From the NCBI GenBank assembly GCA_934438085.1, contig CAKSBC010000016.1, positions 1 through 55,529 on the forward strand: a stretch of DNA of 55,529 bases, in the 5' to 3' direction. Shown piece after piece: positions 8,388-16,513 of the stretch. Within the stretch, counting starts at the first letter, position 1, and every line of letters begins with the position of its first letter. The DNA comes from an uncultured Lachnospiraceae bacterium (GTDB taxonomy: Bacteria; Bacillota; Clostridia; Lachnospirales; Lachnospiraceae). A program made the translations under genes and the position numbers. The notes under the pieces were generated by a model, which searched no databases, was not told where the DNA came from, and worked only from the letters and a program-made list of their open reading frames with translations.

Positions 8388-9808
8388 TGCCGCGCATAGG
8401 AAAGAAAAAAGTTCATCTTATTTCTCTCGGATGTGATAAGAACCTTGTGGATTCTGAGAAAACACTCGGGCTTATGTATAAGGCAGGATATGAGTATTGT
8501 GAGCTTCCGCAGGAAGCAGATGTAATTATAGTTAATACCTGCTGCTTCATAAGAGATGCCAAGGAAGAAAGTGTTCAGACTCTTATAGAGATGTCTGACT
8601 TAAAGGAAGATCTTGGTGAGACAGCTCCGTTACTTGTTGTAATGGGCTGTATGGCAGAGCGCTATAAGGAAGAGATACAGGAAACACTGCCTGAGGTTGA
8701 TGTTATTGTGGGCACCAACTCATGGCAGGATATTGTAGATGCAGTCGATAAGAGTCTGGCAGAGGATGAATATACCAAGGTCAGTGAATTCAGACCTATT
8801 TCAGACAATGTATTTGTCGAAAAGCCTGTAAATGAGCGATTCATCACAGCAGGCGGACATTATGCTTATCTTAAGATAGCAGAGGGCTGCGGAAAGAACT
8901 GTACCTACTGTATTATTCCGTCGCTTAAAGGAAAATATCGTTCGGTCCCTATGGAGGATCTTCTTAAAGAAGCTGAGAGTCTTGCAGAGAGTGGCGTGAA
9001 GGAGCTTATTCTTGTTGCACAGGAAACAACCTTATACGGAGTTGATCTATATGGCACGAAAATGCTTCCGGAGCTTCTTCAAAAGCTCAATGACATAGAA
9101 GGGATCAGATGGATCCGTATTCTTTATTGTTATCCCGAGGAAATTACCGACGAGCTTGTTCAGGCAATAAAGAAGCTTCCAAAGGTATGTCATTATCTTG
9201 ATATTCCTATTCAGCATGCTTCTGACCATATTTTGAAGAAAATGGCAAGAAGAACTACTCATGACGAAATAATCAGCCGTATAGCGAAGCTGCGTGAAGA
9301 GATTCCTGACATAGTTTTGAGAACGACTCTGATATCCGGATTCCCGGGAGAAAGTGACAAGGATCATAATATTCTTATGGATTTTGTCCGCGATACTAAA
9401 TTCGACAGACTGGGAGATTTTGAATACTCAAGAGAAGAAGGAACGAAGGCGGCAGAATTCAGCCATCAGGTTTCAGCTAAGACAAAAGCAGCAAGACGTA
9501 ATGAGATAATGGCTGTTCAGCAGGAAATTGCTGTAAGAAAGGCCGAGGAAAAGATCGGCAGAGAATATCTCGTTATGATAGAAGGCAGACTTACTGATGC
9601 GCTTGGTGACAGTAAAGAAACTTCTGAGACAGGTAACGATAATATAGCCGCAGGCAATATTTATGTTGGGCGTACGTACATGGATGCACCTGATGTTGAC
9701 GGTCTGATATATATTGATACAGGAAGCCGTGAATTCATGACGGGAGACATGCTTAGTGCAAGAGTGACCGGAGCAGACGGTTACGACCTTATCGGTGAAT
9801 TGATATGA
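8387..9808 (+). CDS. rimO: Ribosomal protein S12 methylthiotransferase RimO
   Basis: Radical SAM enzyme that methylthiolates the beta carbon of a conserved aspartate in ribosomal protein S12. The 473-residue protein has the UPF0004 domain with cluster cysteines Cys16, Cys52 and Cys88, then the radical SAM triad Cys168, Cys172, Cys175 (CGKNCTYC). A C-terminal TRAM domain ends in DLIGELI. The opening HLISLGCDKNLVDSE distinguishes RimO from the tRNA enzyme MiaB. It overlaps rpoZ by one base and pgsA by an ATGA. Confidence 0.95.
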   Translation: MPRIGKKKVHLISLGCDKNLVDSEKTLGLMYKAGYEYCELPQEADVIIVNTCCFIRDAKEESVQTLIEMSDLKEDLGETAPLLVVMGCMAERYKEEIQETLPEVDVIVGTNSWQDIVDAVDKSLAEDEYTKVSEFRPISDNVFVEKPVNERFITAGGHYAYLKIAEGCGKNCTYCIIPSLKGKYRSVPMEDLLKEAESLAESGVKELILVAQETTLYGVDLYGTKMLPELLQKLNDIEGIRWIRILYCYPEEITDELVQAIKKLPKVCHYLDIPIQHASDHILKKMARRTTHDEIISRIAKLREEIPDIVLRTTLISGFPGESDKDHNILMDFVRDTKFDRLGDFEYSREEGTKAAEFSHQVSAKTKAARRNEIMAVQQEIAVRKAEEKIGREYLVMIEGRLTDALGDSKETSETGNDNIAAGNIYVGRTYMDAPDVDGLIYIDTGSREFMTGDMLSARVTGADGYDLIGELI

Positions 9809-10401
9809 AAATGAATCTTCCGAATAAACTGACATTGCTAAGGGTATTTATGATACCCTTCTTTGTGTTATTTATGATACTTAGTCTTGACGGACATTTG
9901 GCATCTGAGCTGAGAGCATCCGCCGACGGCAGATTTATTTCATACAGGATCATCGCATGTGTAATATTTTGCGCTGCATCCTTTACCGATTTCCTGGATG
10001 GTTATATTGCAAGAAGCAGAGGACTTGTTACTGATTTCGGAAAGTTTATGGATCCGCTTGCAGATAAGCTGCTTGTCTGTTCTGCACTTATACTTCTGAC
10101 AGCAGAGGGATCGCTTTCAAGCATAGTAGTAATTATTATAATAGCAAGAGAATTCATAATAAGCGGCTTCAGACTGGTTGCTGCCGATAATGGAATTGTT
10201 ATTGCTGCTAGCTGGTGGGGAAAGTTTAAAACAGTATCACAGATGCTTTTATGCATTATACTGATTCTTCCTACTATGCCGGTTATTTTGGGTAAGACTG
10301 TTGTAGGAATACTTACTGCAGCTGCTCTGTTGCTTACAGTTATTTCACTTGTTGATTATATGAAAAAGAATATCAAGGTCATAACAGAAGGAGGCATGTG
10401 A
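9805..10401 (+). CDS. pgsA: CDP-diacylglycerol-glycerol-3-phosphate 3-phosphatidyltransferase
   Basis: Makes phosphatidylglycerol phosphate, the committed step to phosphatidylglycerol and cardiolipin, in the membrane. The CDP-alcohol phosphatidyltransferase motif D-x2-DG-x2-AR-x8-G-x3-D-x3-D is complete, using Asp62, Asp65, Gly66, Ala69, Arg70, Gly79, Asp83 and Asp87. The 198-residue length with about five to six membrane segments is typical. It starts inside the rimO stop codon. Confidence 0.94.
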   Translation: MKMNLPNKLTLLRVFMIPFFVLFMILSLDGHLASELRASADGRFISYRIIACVIFCAASFTDFLDGYIARSRGLVTDFGKFMDPLADKLLVCSALILLTAEGSLSSIVVIIIIAREFIISGFRLVAADNGIVIAASWWGKFKTVSQMLLCIILILPTMPVILGKTVVGILTAAALLLTVISLVDYMKKNIKVITEGGM

Positions 10402-10880
10402 TGGGAAAGGAAGCCGAGCTTATAGGAATGCTCAGAGATAATGGCATGACTATAGCATGTGCGGAGTCACTTACCGGCGGTCTTGTTTCAGGAACGCTTG
10501 TAAGCGTGCCGGGTGCCTCATATGCATTTATGGAAGGATTTGTCACCTATGATATAGGGGCCAAGCATAGAACTCTCGGAATCAGCAAGGATATTCTTGA
10601 TAAGGAAGGTGCTATTTCATCTGTTACAGCAAGAGAAATGGCCATTGGTGCTGCAAAAAAGGCAGGTACAGATATGGCTCTTGCAACTACAGGAAATGCC
10701 GGACCGGATCCATCGGAAGGTAAGCCGGTGGGGCTTGTATATACAGCTGTATACATTAAAGGAAATGTTCAGGTCTATGAGCATATGTTTAAAGGCACCC
10801 GTCCGGAAATCAGAGAGCAGACAGTAAATACTGTGATCGAAGAAGCGTGGCATTTACTTTCAGAACAAACGGAGCGCTAA
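10401..10880 (+). CDS. pncC: CinA C-terminal domain protein (nicotinamide-nucleotide amidohydrolase)
   Basis: A 159-residue protein made only of the CinA C-terminal domain, which deamidates nicotinamide mononucleotide in NAD recycling. Visible signatures are TIACAESLTGGLVSGTLVSVPGAS and TTGNAGPDPSEGKPVGLVY. The N-terminal COG1058 domain of full-length CinA is absent. I prefer ATG 10401 because AAGGAGG at 10388-10394 is well spaced from it. A GTG at 10398 is also possible. The pgsA-cinA order is common in Firmicutes, where recA often follows; it does not here. Confidence 0.9.
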   Translation: MGKEAELIGMLRDNGMTIACAESLTGGLVSGTLVSVPGASYAFMEGFVTYDIGAKHRTLGISKDILDKEGAISSVTAREMAIGAAKKAGTDMALATTGNAGPDPSEGKPVGLVYTAVYIKGNVQVYEHMFKGTRPEIREQTVNTVIEEAWHLLSEQTER

Positions 10881-10884
10881 TAAT

Positions 10885-11829
10885 TTGTTTTTGATTACTA
10901 TCCTTAAGGTATTGGGCTTAATATTACTTATACTTGCGGGACTTATTATTTTAATTATCGGTCTCGTCCTTTTTGTGCCGCTTCGCTACAAAATTGACGG
11001 CAGCTTTATTGATGAAATTCCTGACGGCAGTGCATCCGTAAGCTGGATGTTTTCTTTGGTGAAAGGATATGTCATATACAGTAAGGAAGACGGCGTTTCG
11101 GCTGGTGTCAGGGTCCTTGGGAAAAAGGTATATGATCCGTTTGATGAGAAGAACGTTGATGATAAACCAACCTCAGCCTTTGATAAGGATATGACTATAG
11201 CCGGTACGGATACAGACAAAAATGCGACTAAGCAAAAACCGGATTCCGAGATCATTATACAAGATACATCAAAACAAGCTGTTGAACCTTTATCTGATAG
11301 TAAACCTGCTTCAAAAGAAAAAAACAAACCTGTAGGAATCAGAAAACGGTTTAAAGCGTTTATAGATAAATCTATCTTAAGCATTAAAAAGACATGTTCA
11401 GATATTTATGATTTCTTTAGGGCACTATACAGAGCAGTTAAGGACAAGACCGACAGACTGAAAAAACTCTATGAGCTTATTAATAAGGATAAGTATAAAA
11501 AAGCTCTTGGCTTTCTAAAAAAAGAAGTATTTTCTGTCCTGAAAGAACTCAAACCTAAAAAAGGAAGCGGTTATCTTGAGTTTGGCAGCGGAGATCCATA
11601 CAATACCGGATTGGCCATGGAAGCTGCAGCGGTGCTTTATCCGCTTTATTGTGACTGGCTCAATATAAGTCCTGATTTTACACAGAGCAGACTTGAGGGA
11701 AAACTTAGCGTAAAGGGCAGATTCAGAATATTCTTCATAGCATTTCCATTGCTTAGGATATATTTTAATAAGGATCTGAAGGCACTATATAATAAATCAC
11801 GTAAAATACTCGGCATAGCCGATAATTAA
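10885..11829 (+). CDS. DUF2953 domain-containing membrane-anchored protein
   Basis: A 314-residue protein of unknown function. It has one N-terminal membrane helix (about residues 8-30) followed by VPLRYKIDG, typical of DUF2953. A variable, Lys/Asp-rich linker covers roughly residues 85-150. The C-terminal part contains SGYLEFGSGDPYNTGLAMEAAAVLYPLY. In sporulating Clostridia and Bacilli, DUF2953 genes usually sit beside gerW/ytfJ, exactly as here. The start is TTG 10885 after a CGGAG site; no nearby ATG fits better. Confidence 0.8.
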   Translation: MFLITILKVLGLILLILAGLIILIIGLVLFVPLRYKIDGSFIDEIPDGSASVSWMFSLVKGYVIYSKEDGVSAGVRVLGKKVYDPFDEKNVDDKPTSAFDKDMTIAGTDTDKNATKQKPDSEIIIQDTSKQAVEPLSDSKPASKEKNKPVGIRKRFKAFIDKSILSIKKTCSDIYDFFRALYRAVKDKTDRLKKLYELINKDKYKKALGFLKKEVFSVLKELKPKKGSGYLEFGSGDPYNTGLAMEAAAVLYPLYCDWLNISPDFTQSRLEGKLSVKGRFRIFFIAFPLLRIYFNKDLKALYNKSRKILGIADN

Positions 11830-11869
11830 TAAATACACGCTGATATTTCATATAAAACGGAGATAATTA

Positions 11870-12328
11870 ATGGCTAATATCAAGGATCACGTTAAAGTTG
11901 AATACGGTCAGACAAAAGACGGACTCGGAGTTACGATACAGGCGCTTTTCAAGGGAATGGAAGGCCTTGTCCAGTCAAAAACCGTTGTAGGAGAGCCTAT
12001 GGAGGTTGGTGGAGCAACTATTATACCTCTTATAGAAATATCCGCAGGCCTTGCTTCGGGCGCACTTATAAATAATAGCAATTCCAAAAATAACGGTGCA
12101 GGTGCCATGAGTGCCAAAATGTCACCTGTTGCACTGCTTATAATACAGTACGGAAAAACAAAACTTGTGAATGTTAAGAATCAGGATGTTTTTACCAGAC
12201 TTTTAGATCTTATACCTGAGGCAGTGGACAAGGTAAGACACGGAACTGTCAGCGAGCAGGCAAAGGCTGATGCAGAAGCCTTGGCTTCGGCTGCATCTGA
12301 TGAAATTGAAGTAATAAACGGCGATTGA
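11870..12328 (+). CDS. gerW: GerW family sporulation protein (YtfJ)
   Basis: A 152-residue member of the GerW/YtfJ family, named for a role in spore germination in Bacillus. Conserved features are the opening TIQALFKGMEGLVQSKTVVGEPMEVGG, the IIPLIEISAGLASG strand and the Gly/Ala-rich middle. It has a CGGAG site. Its neighbour is the DUF2953 gene, the usual partner. Presence alone does not prove spore formation, since the family occurs in organisms not known to sporulate. Confidence 0.85.
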   Translation: MANIKDHVKVEYGQTKDGLGVTIQALFKGMEGLVQSKTVVGEPMEVGGATIIPLIEISAGLASGALINNSNSKNNGAGAMSAKMSPVALLIIQYGKTKLVNVKNQDVFTRLLDLIPEAVDKVRHGTVSEQAKADAEALASAASDEIEVINGD

Positions 12329-12354
12329 CCGGCAATATAAAGCGGAGGATTATT

Positions 12355-13437
12355 ATGAAAATTGCAGTATTGGGCTACGGCACAGTAGGACGAAGCATCT
12401 GTAAGTATATCGAAGGAGACAGCAGAGATATTCAGATCGCATATGTGCTCAGAAGACCGGGTAAGGCAACAGAACCATTCATGACAGAGGATTTTGACGA
12501 GATACTTAATGATCCGTCTGTTGGTATAGTTGTAGATGCTCTTTCAGGGAAAATAGATTCATATGATTATATGAAGCGTGCGCTTTTAGCCGGCAAGCAC
12601 GTTGTTACAGCAAATAAGGCAGCATTGGCATATGCTATGGAGGAGCTTTGCACCATAGCAGCCCAAAAGGAAGTACAGCTTAAGTATGAGGCTTCAAGCG
12701 GCGGAACAATACCGATAGTTTCAGAGATAATTTCAACTACACATACGAACTATCTTTCATCCGTATATGGTATCCTTAACGGTACATCTAATTTCATATT
12801 GGATAAGATGATCAATGAGGGCTCTGATTTTGCTGCAACTTTAAAGGAAGCTCAGGAACTTGGATATGCTGAGGCTGATCCTACAGCAGACATCGGAGGC
12901 TTTGACGTTAAGAATAAAATAATGATCCTTGCAAGCACTGCATATCATGGCTTTGTAACATCAGATTTCCCTGTTTCAGGAATAGAGAAGCTCACAAAGG
13001 AAATACTTGATGAATATGCAGCTGAGGGTAAGACCATTAAGCTTATGGGTATTTCTGTAAGAAATGACAATGACTATGCACTCGGAGTAGTTCCTTGCGT
13101 TATAGGTAAGGATCAGCTTGAGGCTCATGTACCGCTCAATAATAACATGATAACGCTTGTAGGTGATATGTGCGGCGAGATAAAGCTCTACGGACAGGGT
13201 GCAGGCGGTTCACCAACAGCTGATGCATTGTTAAGAGATATATATTCAATATTTAATTCTGTCAATGTTGATGTAGAATTCCAGTTCTTCAGAAAGCTCA
13301 GATATGTTCCTGAAATGCTTAAGGGAAGCGCATATATCGGAGGAACTAAATACGAAGGCACTCTTGAAGAGCTTGTAAAGATCGCAGAAGAAAAGAATCA
13401 TTTTATAGCATTCGAGTGTCCTGAGATCTGTAAATAA
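12355..13437 (+). CDS. hom: Homoserine dehydrogenase, short form without ACT domain
   Basis: Reduces aspartate semialdehyde to homoserine, the branch point to threonine and methionine. The Rossmann loop is GYGTVG at residues 7-12. The catalytic region reads LGYAEADPTADIGGFDVKNK, with ILNGTSNFIL before it. The start at 12355 follows GCGGAGG; the upstream in-frame ATG has no site. The protein is 360 residues long and ends soon after the catalytic domain, so the C-terminal ACT domain that binds threonine in many homologues is missing. thrC follows directly. Confidence 0.93.
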   Translation: MKIAVLGYGTVGRSICKYIEGDSRDIQIAYVLRRPGKATEPFMTEDFDEILNDPSVGIVVDALSGKIDSYDYMKRALLAGKHVVTANKAALAYAMEELCTIAAQKEVQLKYEASSGGTIPIVSEIISTTHTNYLSSVYGILNGTSNFILDKMINEGSDFAATLKEAQELGYAEADPTADIGGFDVKNKIMILASTAYHGFVTSDFPVSGIEKLTKEILDEYAAEGKTIKLMGISVRNDNDYALGVVPCVIGKDQLEAHVPLNNNMITLVGDMCGEIKLYGQGAGGSPTADALLRDIYSIFNSVNVDVEFQFFRKLRYVPEMLKGSAYIGGTKYEGTLEELVKIAEEKNHFIAFECPEICK

Positions 13438-13448
13438 TTAAACAGCTG

Positions 13449-13477
13449 ATGAGCCGCTTTATCGCAGAGTGGCTCAT
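13449..13477. other. Stem-loop between hom and thrC
   Basis: ATGAGCCGCT (13449-13458) pairs with AGTGGCTCAT (13468-13477) with one mismatch and a 9-nt loop. The following bases (TATAATAAC) are not a T tract, so this is a weak terminator or an mRNA stability element. The TATAAT-like stretch could alternatively belong to a thrC promoter. Confidence 0.35.
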
Positions 13478-13544
13478 TATAATAACAAGAATAAAGCAAG
13501 ATTTCTGTATATACGGAAACAAAGAAATAAAGAGGTAACAACAA

Positions 13545-15014
13545 ATGCTTTATCACAGTACCAGAAGTAAGGCCGTATCATGCGGTTCAAAGGAAGCAAT
13601 ATTAAAGGGACTTTGCACAGACGGAGGACTCTATGTAAGCGATGACATCATGAGCGCTTCTTTAGATATGAGCAAGCTCATGGATAAGAGCTATGAAGAA
13701 ATCGTATTTGAGGTGTTCAAGGTCCTTCTTGACGATTACACAGATAAAGAGATTAAAAGCTGTATCGCCAAGGCATATGCAGGAAAGTTTGAGACTGAGG
13801 AGCTTACACCTGTAACCAAGCTTGGCAAATATTGGATGACTGAGCTTTATCACGGACCTACATCAGCCTTTAAGGACATGGCTCTCTGCATGCTTCCTCA
13901 GCTTATGAGTAAGGCTCTTAAGGATGAGAAGGTCATGATACTTACTGCAACAAGCGGAGATACCGGCAAGGCAGCACTTTCAGGCTTTCAGGATGCTGAG
14001 AATATAGGCATTACCGTTTTCTATCCATACGGCAAAGTCAGCGATATTCAGTACCTTCAGATGGCTACACAGGAAGGCGGAAATGTTAATGTTGCCGCTG
14101 TCAGAGGTAATTTCGATGATTGTCAGACCGGTGTTAAAAAGATATTTGCAGCTGATTCGGAGAAAATACTTAAGGAGAGAAAAATTTCTCTTTCAAGTGC
14201 CAACTCTATAAATGTAGGAAGATTAGTTCCGCAGGTAATATATTACATAGAGAGCTATAAAAAGCTTGTGCAGGATAAGGCTGTAAGCTATGGAGATAAG
14301 GTCGACTTTGTTGTTCCGACTGGAAACTTCGGAGATATTCTTGCAGGCTATTATGCAAAGGCACTGGGTCTTCCTGTAGGAAAGCTTATAGTTGCATCAA
14401 ATGAAAATAATGTCCTCACAGATTTCTTTAAGACGGGAATATACGACAAGAACAGAGACTTTGTTAAGACAATTTCTCCAAGCATGGATATCCTTGTTTC
14501 ATCTAACCTTGAGCGCATGCTTTACTATGCTTCAGGCTGTGATGCAGAGTATGTTGCCGGACTTATGAAGGATCTTTCAGAAAAGGGCAGATTTGAAGTC
14601 ACAAAGGATATTCTTGATACACTTCAGGATATATTCGGCTGCGGCTATGCAACAAATGAGGAGTCTAAGCAGGCTATTCGTGATGCATGGAATGCTGATC
14701 ACAGACTTATAGATCCTCATACTGCAGTAGGCTATAAGGTAGCAAGGGATATTGCTTCAGGACGTCCTACAGTCATTCTTTCAACAGCCAGCCCATTCAA
14801 GTTTGCAAAGGATGTATATGAAGCGATCTTTGGTGAGCTTTCGGATAAGAATGCAGATGGTTTCGCATATATGGATGCACTGAGTGAAAAGACAGGAGAA
14901 AAGGCACCTTCACCTCTTGCTATGCTCAAAACAAAGGAAATAAGACACACTGCTGTTGTTGATATTGATAAGATGGAGCAGTTTGTAATCGATAGTCTTA
15001 ACTGTATTTTATAA
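13545..15014 (+). CDS. thrC: Threonine synthase
   Basis: PLP enzyme converting O-phosphohomoserine to threonine and phosphate. The PLP lysine is Lys110 in HGPTSAFKDMAL. The phosphate-binding TSGDTGKAAL and PTGNFGDILAGYYAK motifs are present. At 489 residues it belongs to the longer, fungal/E. coli-like subgroup. It lies just after hom, giving the two last-stage threonine genes in order. No thrB (homoserine kinase) is found in the window. Confidence 0.95.
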   Translation: MLYHSTRSKAVSCGSKEAILKGLCTDGGLYVSDDIMSASLDMSKLMDKSYEEIVFEVFKVLLDDYTDKEIKSCIAKAYAGKFETEELTPVTKLGKYWMTELYHGPTSAFKDMALCMLPQLMSKALKDEKVMILTATSGDTGKAALSGFQDAENIGITVFYPYGKVSDIQYLQMATQEGGNVNVAAVRGNFDDCQTGVKKIFAADSEKILKERKISLSSANSINVGRLVPQVIYYIESYKKLVQDKAVSYGDKVDFVVPTGNFGDILAGYYAKALGLPVGKLIVASNENNVLTDFFKTGIYDKNRDFVKTISPSMDILVSSNLERMLYYASGCDAEYVAGLMKDLSEKGRFEVTKDILDTLQDIFGCGYATNEESKQAIRDAWNADHRLIDPHTAVGYKVARDIASGRPTVILSTASPFKFAKDVYEAIFGELSDKNADGFAYMDALSEKTGEKAPSPLAMLKTKEIRHTAVVDIDKMEQFVIDSLNCIL

Positions 15015-15019
15015 ATAAA

Positions 15020-16417
15020 ATGGATATTAAAACCGCAAAAACCAGATCTCAGCGTATAAGACTTGCGGTAACCTTGTCTATACCTGCGATAATTGAAAAT
15101 CTTCTCATCACCTTGATGAGTATAGTGGACACCGCGATGGTCGGTGCATTGGGAGCTGCCGCAACAACTGCGGTGGCTCTTGTTGCCGCACCAATATGGA
15201 TCATTAATGCTATTGCTATGGCGATAAATGCAGGCTGTTCAGTGCTTGTTGCTCATTATGTCGGTGCAAGTAACATGGATGGTGCGAGGCAGGGTGCAAG
15301 AGAGACCCTCGTTCTTGGATTAGGCTTTGGAATAATTGCTTTTGCAGTCATGTGGTTTTTAGCTCCATTCATACCTGTATGGATGGGCGGCGCACCGGAT
15401 GTCTGTAATGAGTCCACAATATATTTAAGAACAGTAGCACTCGGTTATCCGCTTTATTATATGGGAATCGTACTTGGAGGTGCGATAAGAGGCTACGGAG
15501 ATACTTCTACACCGATGAAAATTACTGCGGTTGCCAATTCACTGAATATAATAGGCAATTTTTTACTCATATATCAGACAAGAGACATCGTTCTCTTCGG
15601 AAACACAATGCATGTATGGGGTGCCGGTCTCGGAGTGAAGGGTGCTGCAATTGCTACAGCCTTATCTTCGGCTGTTTCGGGTGCTGCAGCACTGTTGTAT
15701 CTTGTATTCTCAAAAGGAGAATTCAGGATCAGCTTTTCCGAGAGCTTCAGACTTGTAAAAAGAGATATGAGAGAGGTAATATATGTCGGGTTGCCTATGG
15801 CAATTGAGCGTGTATCTATCAATCTGGGTCAGGTTATATTTATAAGGATAGTTGCATCACTTGGTACTGTTATGCTTGCTGCACATCATATTGCTGTTAA
15901 TGCTGAGTCAATCTGTTATCAGCCGGGCTATGGACTACAGTCTGCAGGAACAACACTCGCAGGACAGGCTATAGGTGCCAAAGATGAAGAAATGGCAGAG
16001 GATTATTCCAAGATACTGCTTTGGCTGAGTGTTGCTGTCTTGACCTTTAATGCAATCATGATGTACATTTTTGCAGATCCGTTTATATCTTTCTTTACAC
16101 CTGATGCTGATGTTAAGCTTAATGCCATTATGGCCTTAAGACTTGTTGCCTATGCACAGCCGTTTTTCGGCATGTACATAGTGGGAACCGGTATACTCAG
16201 AGGCTTGGGAGATGTTAAGATCGCTGTACCTGTATCAATTATATCAATGTGGCTTATAAGGATACCTGCAGCGCTGATTATTGTTAACGGACTCGGACTT
16301 GGCCTTAAAGGCGCATGGTATGCAATGATCATAGATCTGATATTAAGAGGAATATATATACTTTTCAGAGTGTATTCCGGAAAATGGAAAAAGCTTTATC
16401 ATAAAAGTATGCTTTAA
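15020..16417 (+). CDS. MATE family efflux transporter (copy 2 of 4)
   Basis: A 465-residue polytopic protein with clear MATE features: SIPAIIENLLITLMSIVDTAMVG at the first helix, INAGCSVLVAHYVGAS near helix 2, and the second-half VGLPMAIERVSINLGQVIF repeat. It starts five bases after the thrC stop. Being placed after hom-thrC raises the possibility of amino acid export, but that is a guess; substrates of MATE proteins cannot be read from sequence. It is clearly divergent from copies 1, 3 and 4. Confidence 0.9.
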   Translation: MDIKTAKTRSQRIRLAVTLSIPAIIENLLITLMSIVDTAMVGALGAAATTAVALVAAPIWIINAIAMAINAGCSVLVAHYVGASNMDGARQGARETLVLGLGFGIIAFAVMWFLAPFIPVWMGGAPDVCNESTIYLRTVALGYPLYYMGIVLGGAIRGYGDTSTPMKITAVANSLNIIGNFLLIYQTRDIVLFGNTMHVWGAGLGVKGAAIATALSSAVSGAAALLYLVFSKGEFRISFSESFRLVKRDMREVIYVGLPMAIERVSINLGQVIFIRIVASLGTVMLAAHHIAVNAESICYQPGYGLQSAGTTLAGQAIGAKDEEMAEDYSKILLWLSVAVLTFNAIMMYIFADPFISFFTPDADVKLNAIMALRLVAYAQPFFGMYIVGTGILRGLGDVKIAVPVSIISMWLIRIPAALIIVNGLGLGLKGAWYAMIIDLILRGIYILFRVYSGKWKKLYHKSML

Positions 16418-16447
16418 CCCACCAACAAAAAAATTTTTCAATAAAAT

Positions 16448-16505
16448 ATCACCCGTCATACAATAGGACACTTAAATTTGTTAGCATAATTGTATGACAG
16501 GTGAT
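16448..16505. terminator. Bidirectional terminator between convergent genes
   Basis: A 17-bp arm at 16448-16464 pairs with 16489-16505 with a single mismatch (ATCACC-CGTCATACAAT type). T6 follows on the plus strand at 16507-16512. On the minus strand the stem is followed by TTTATTG and a long T run (the complement of A7 and neighbours around 16429-16440). It separates MATE2 from the convergent activase gene and can serve both. Confidence 0.8.
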
Positions 16506-16513
16506 GTTTTTTA

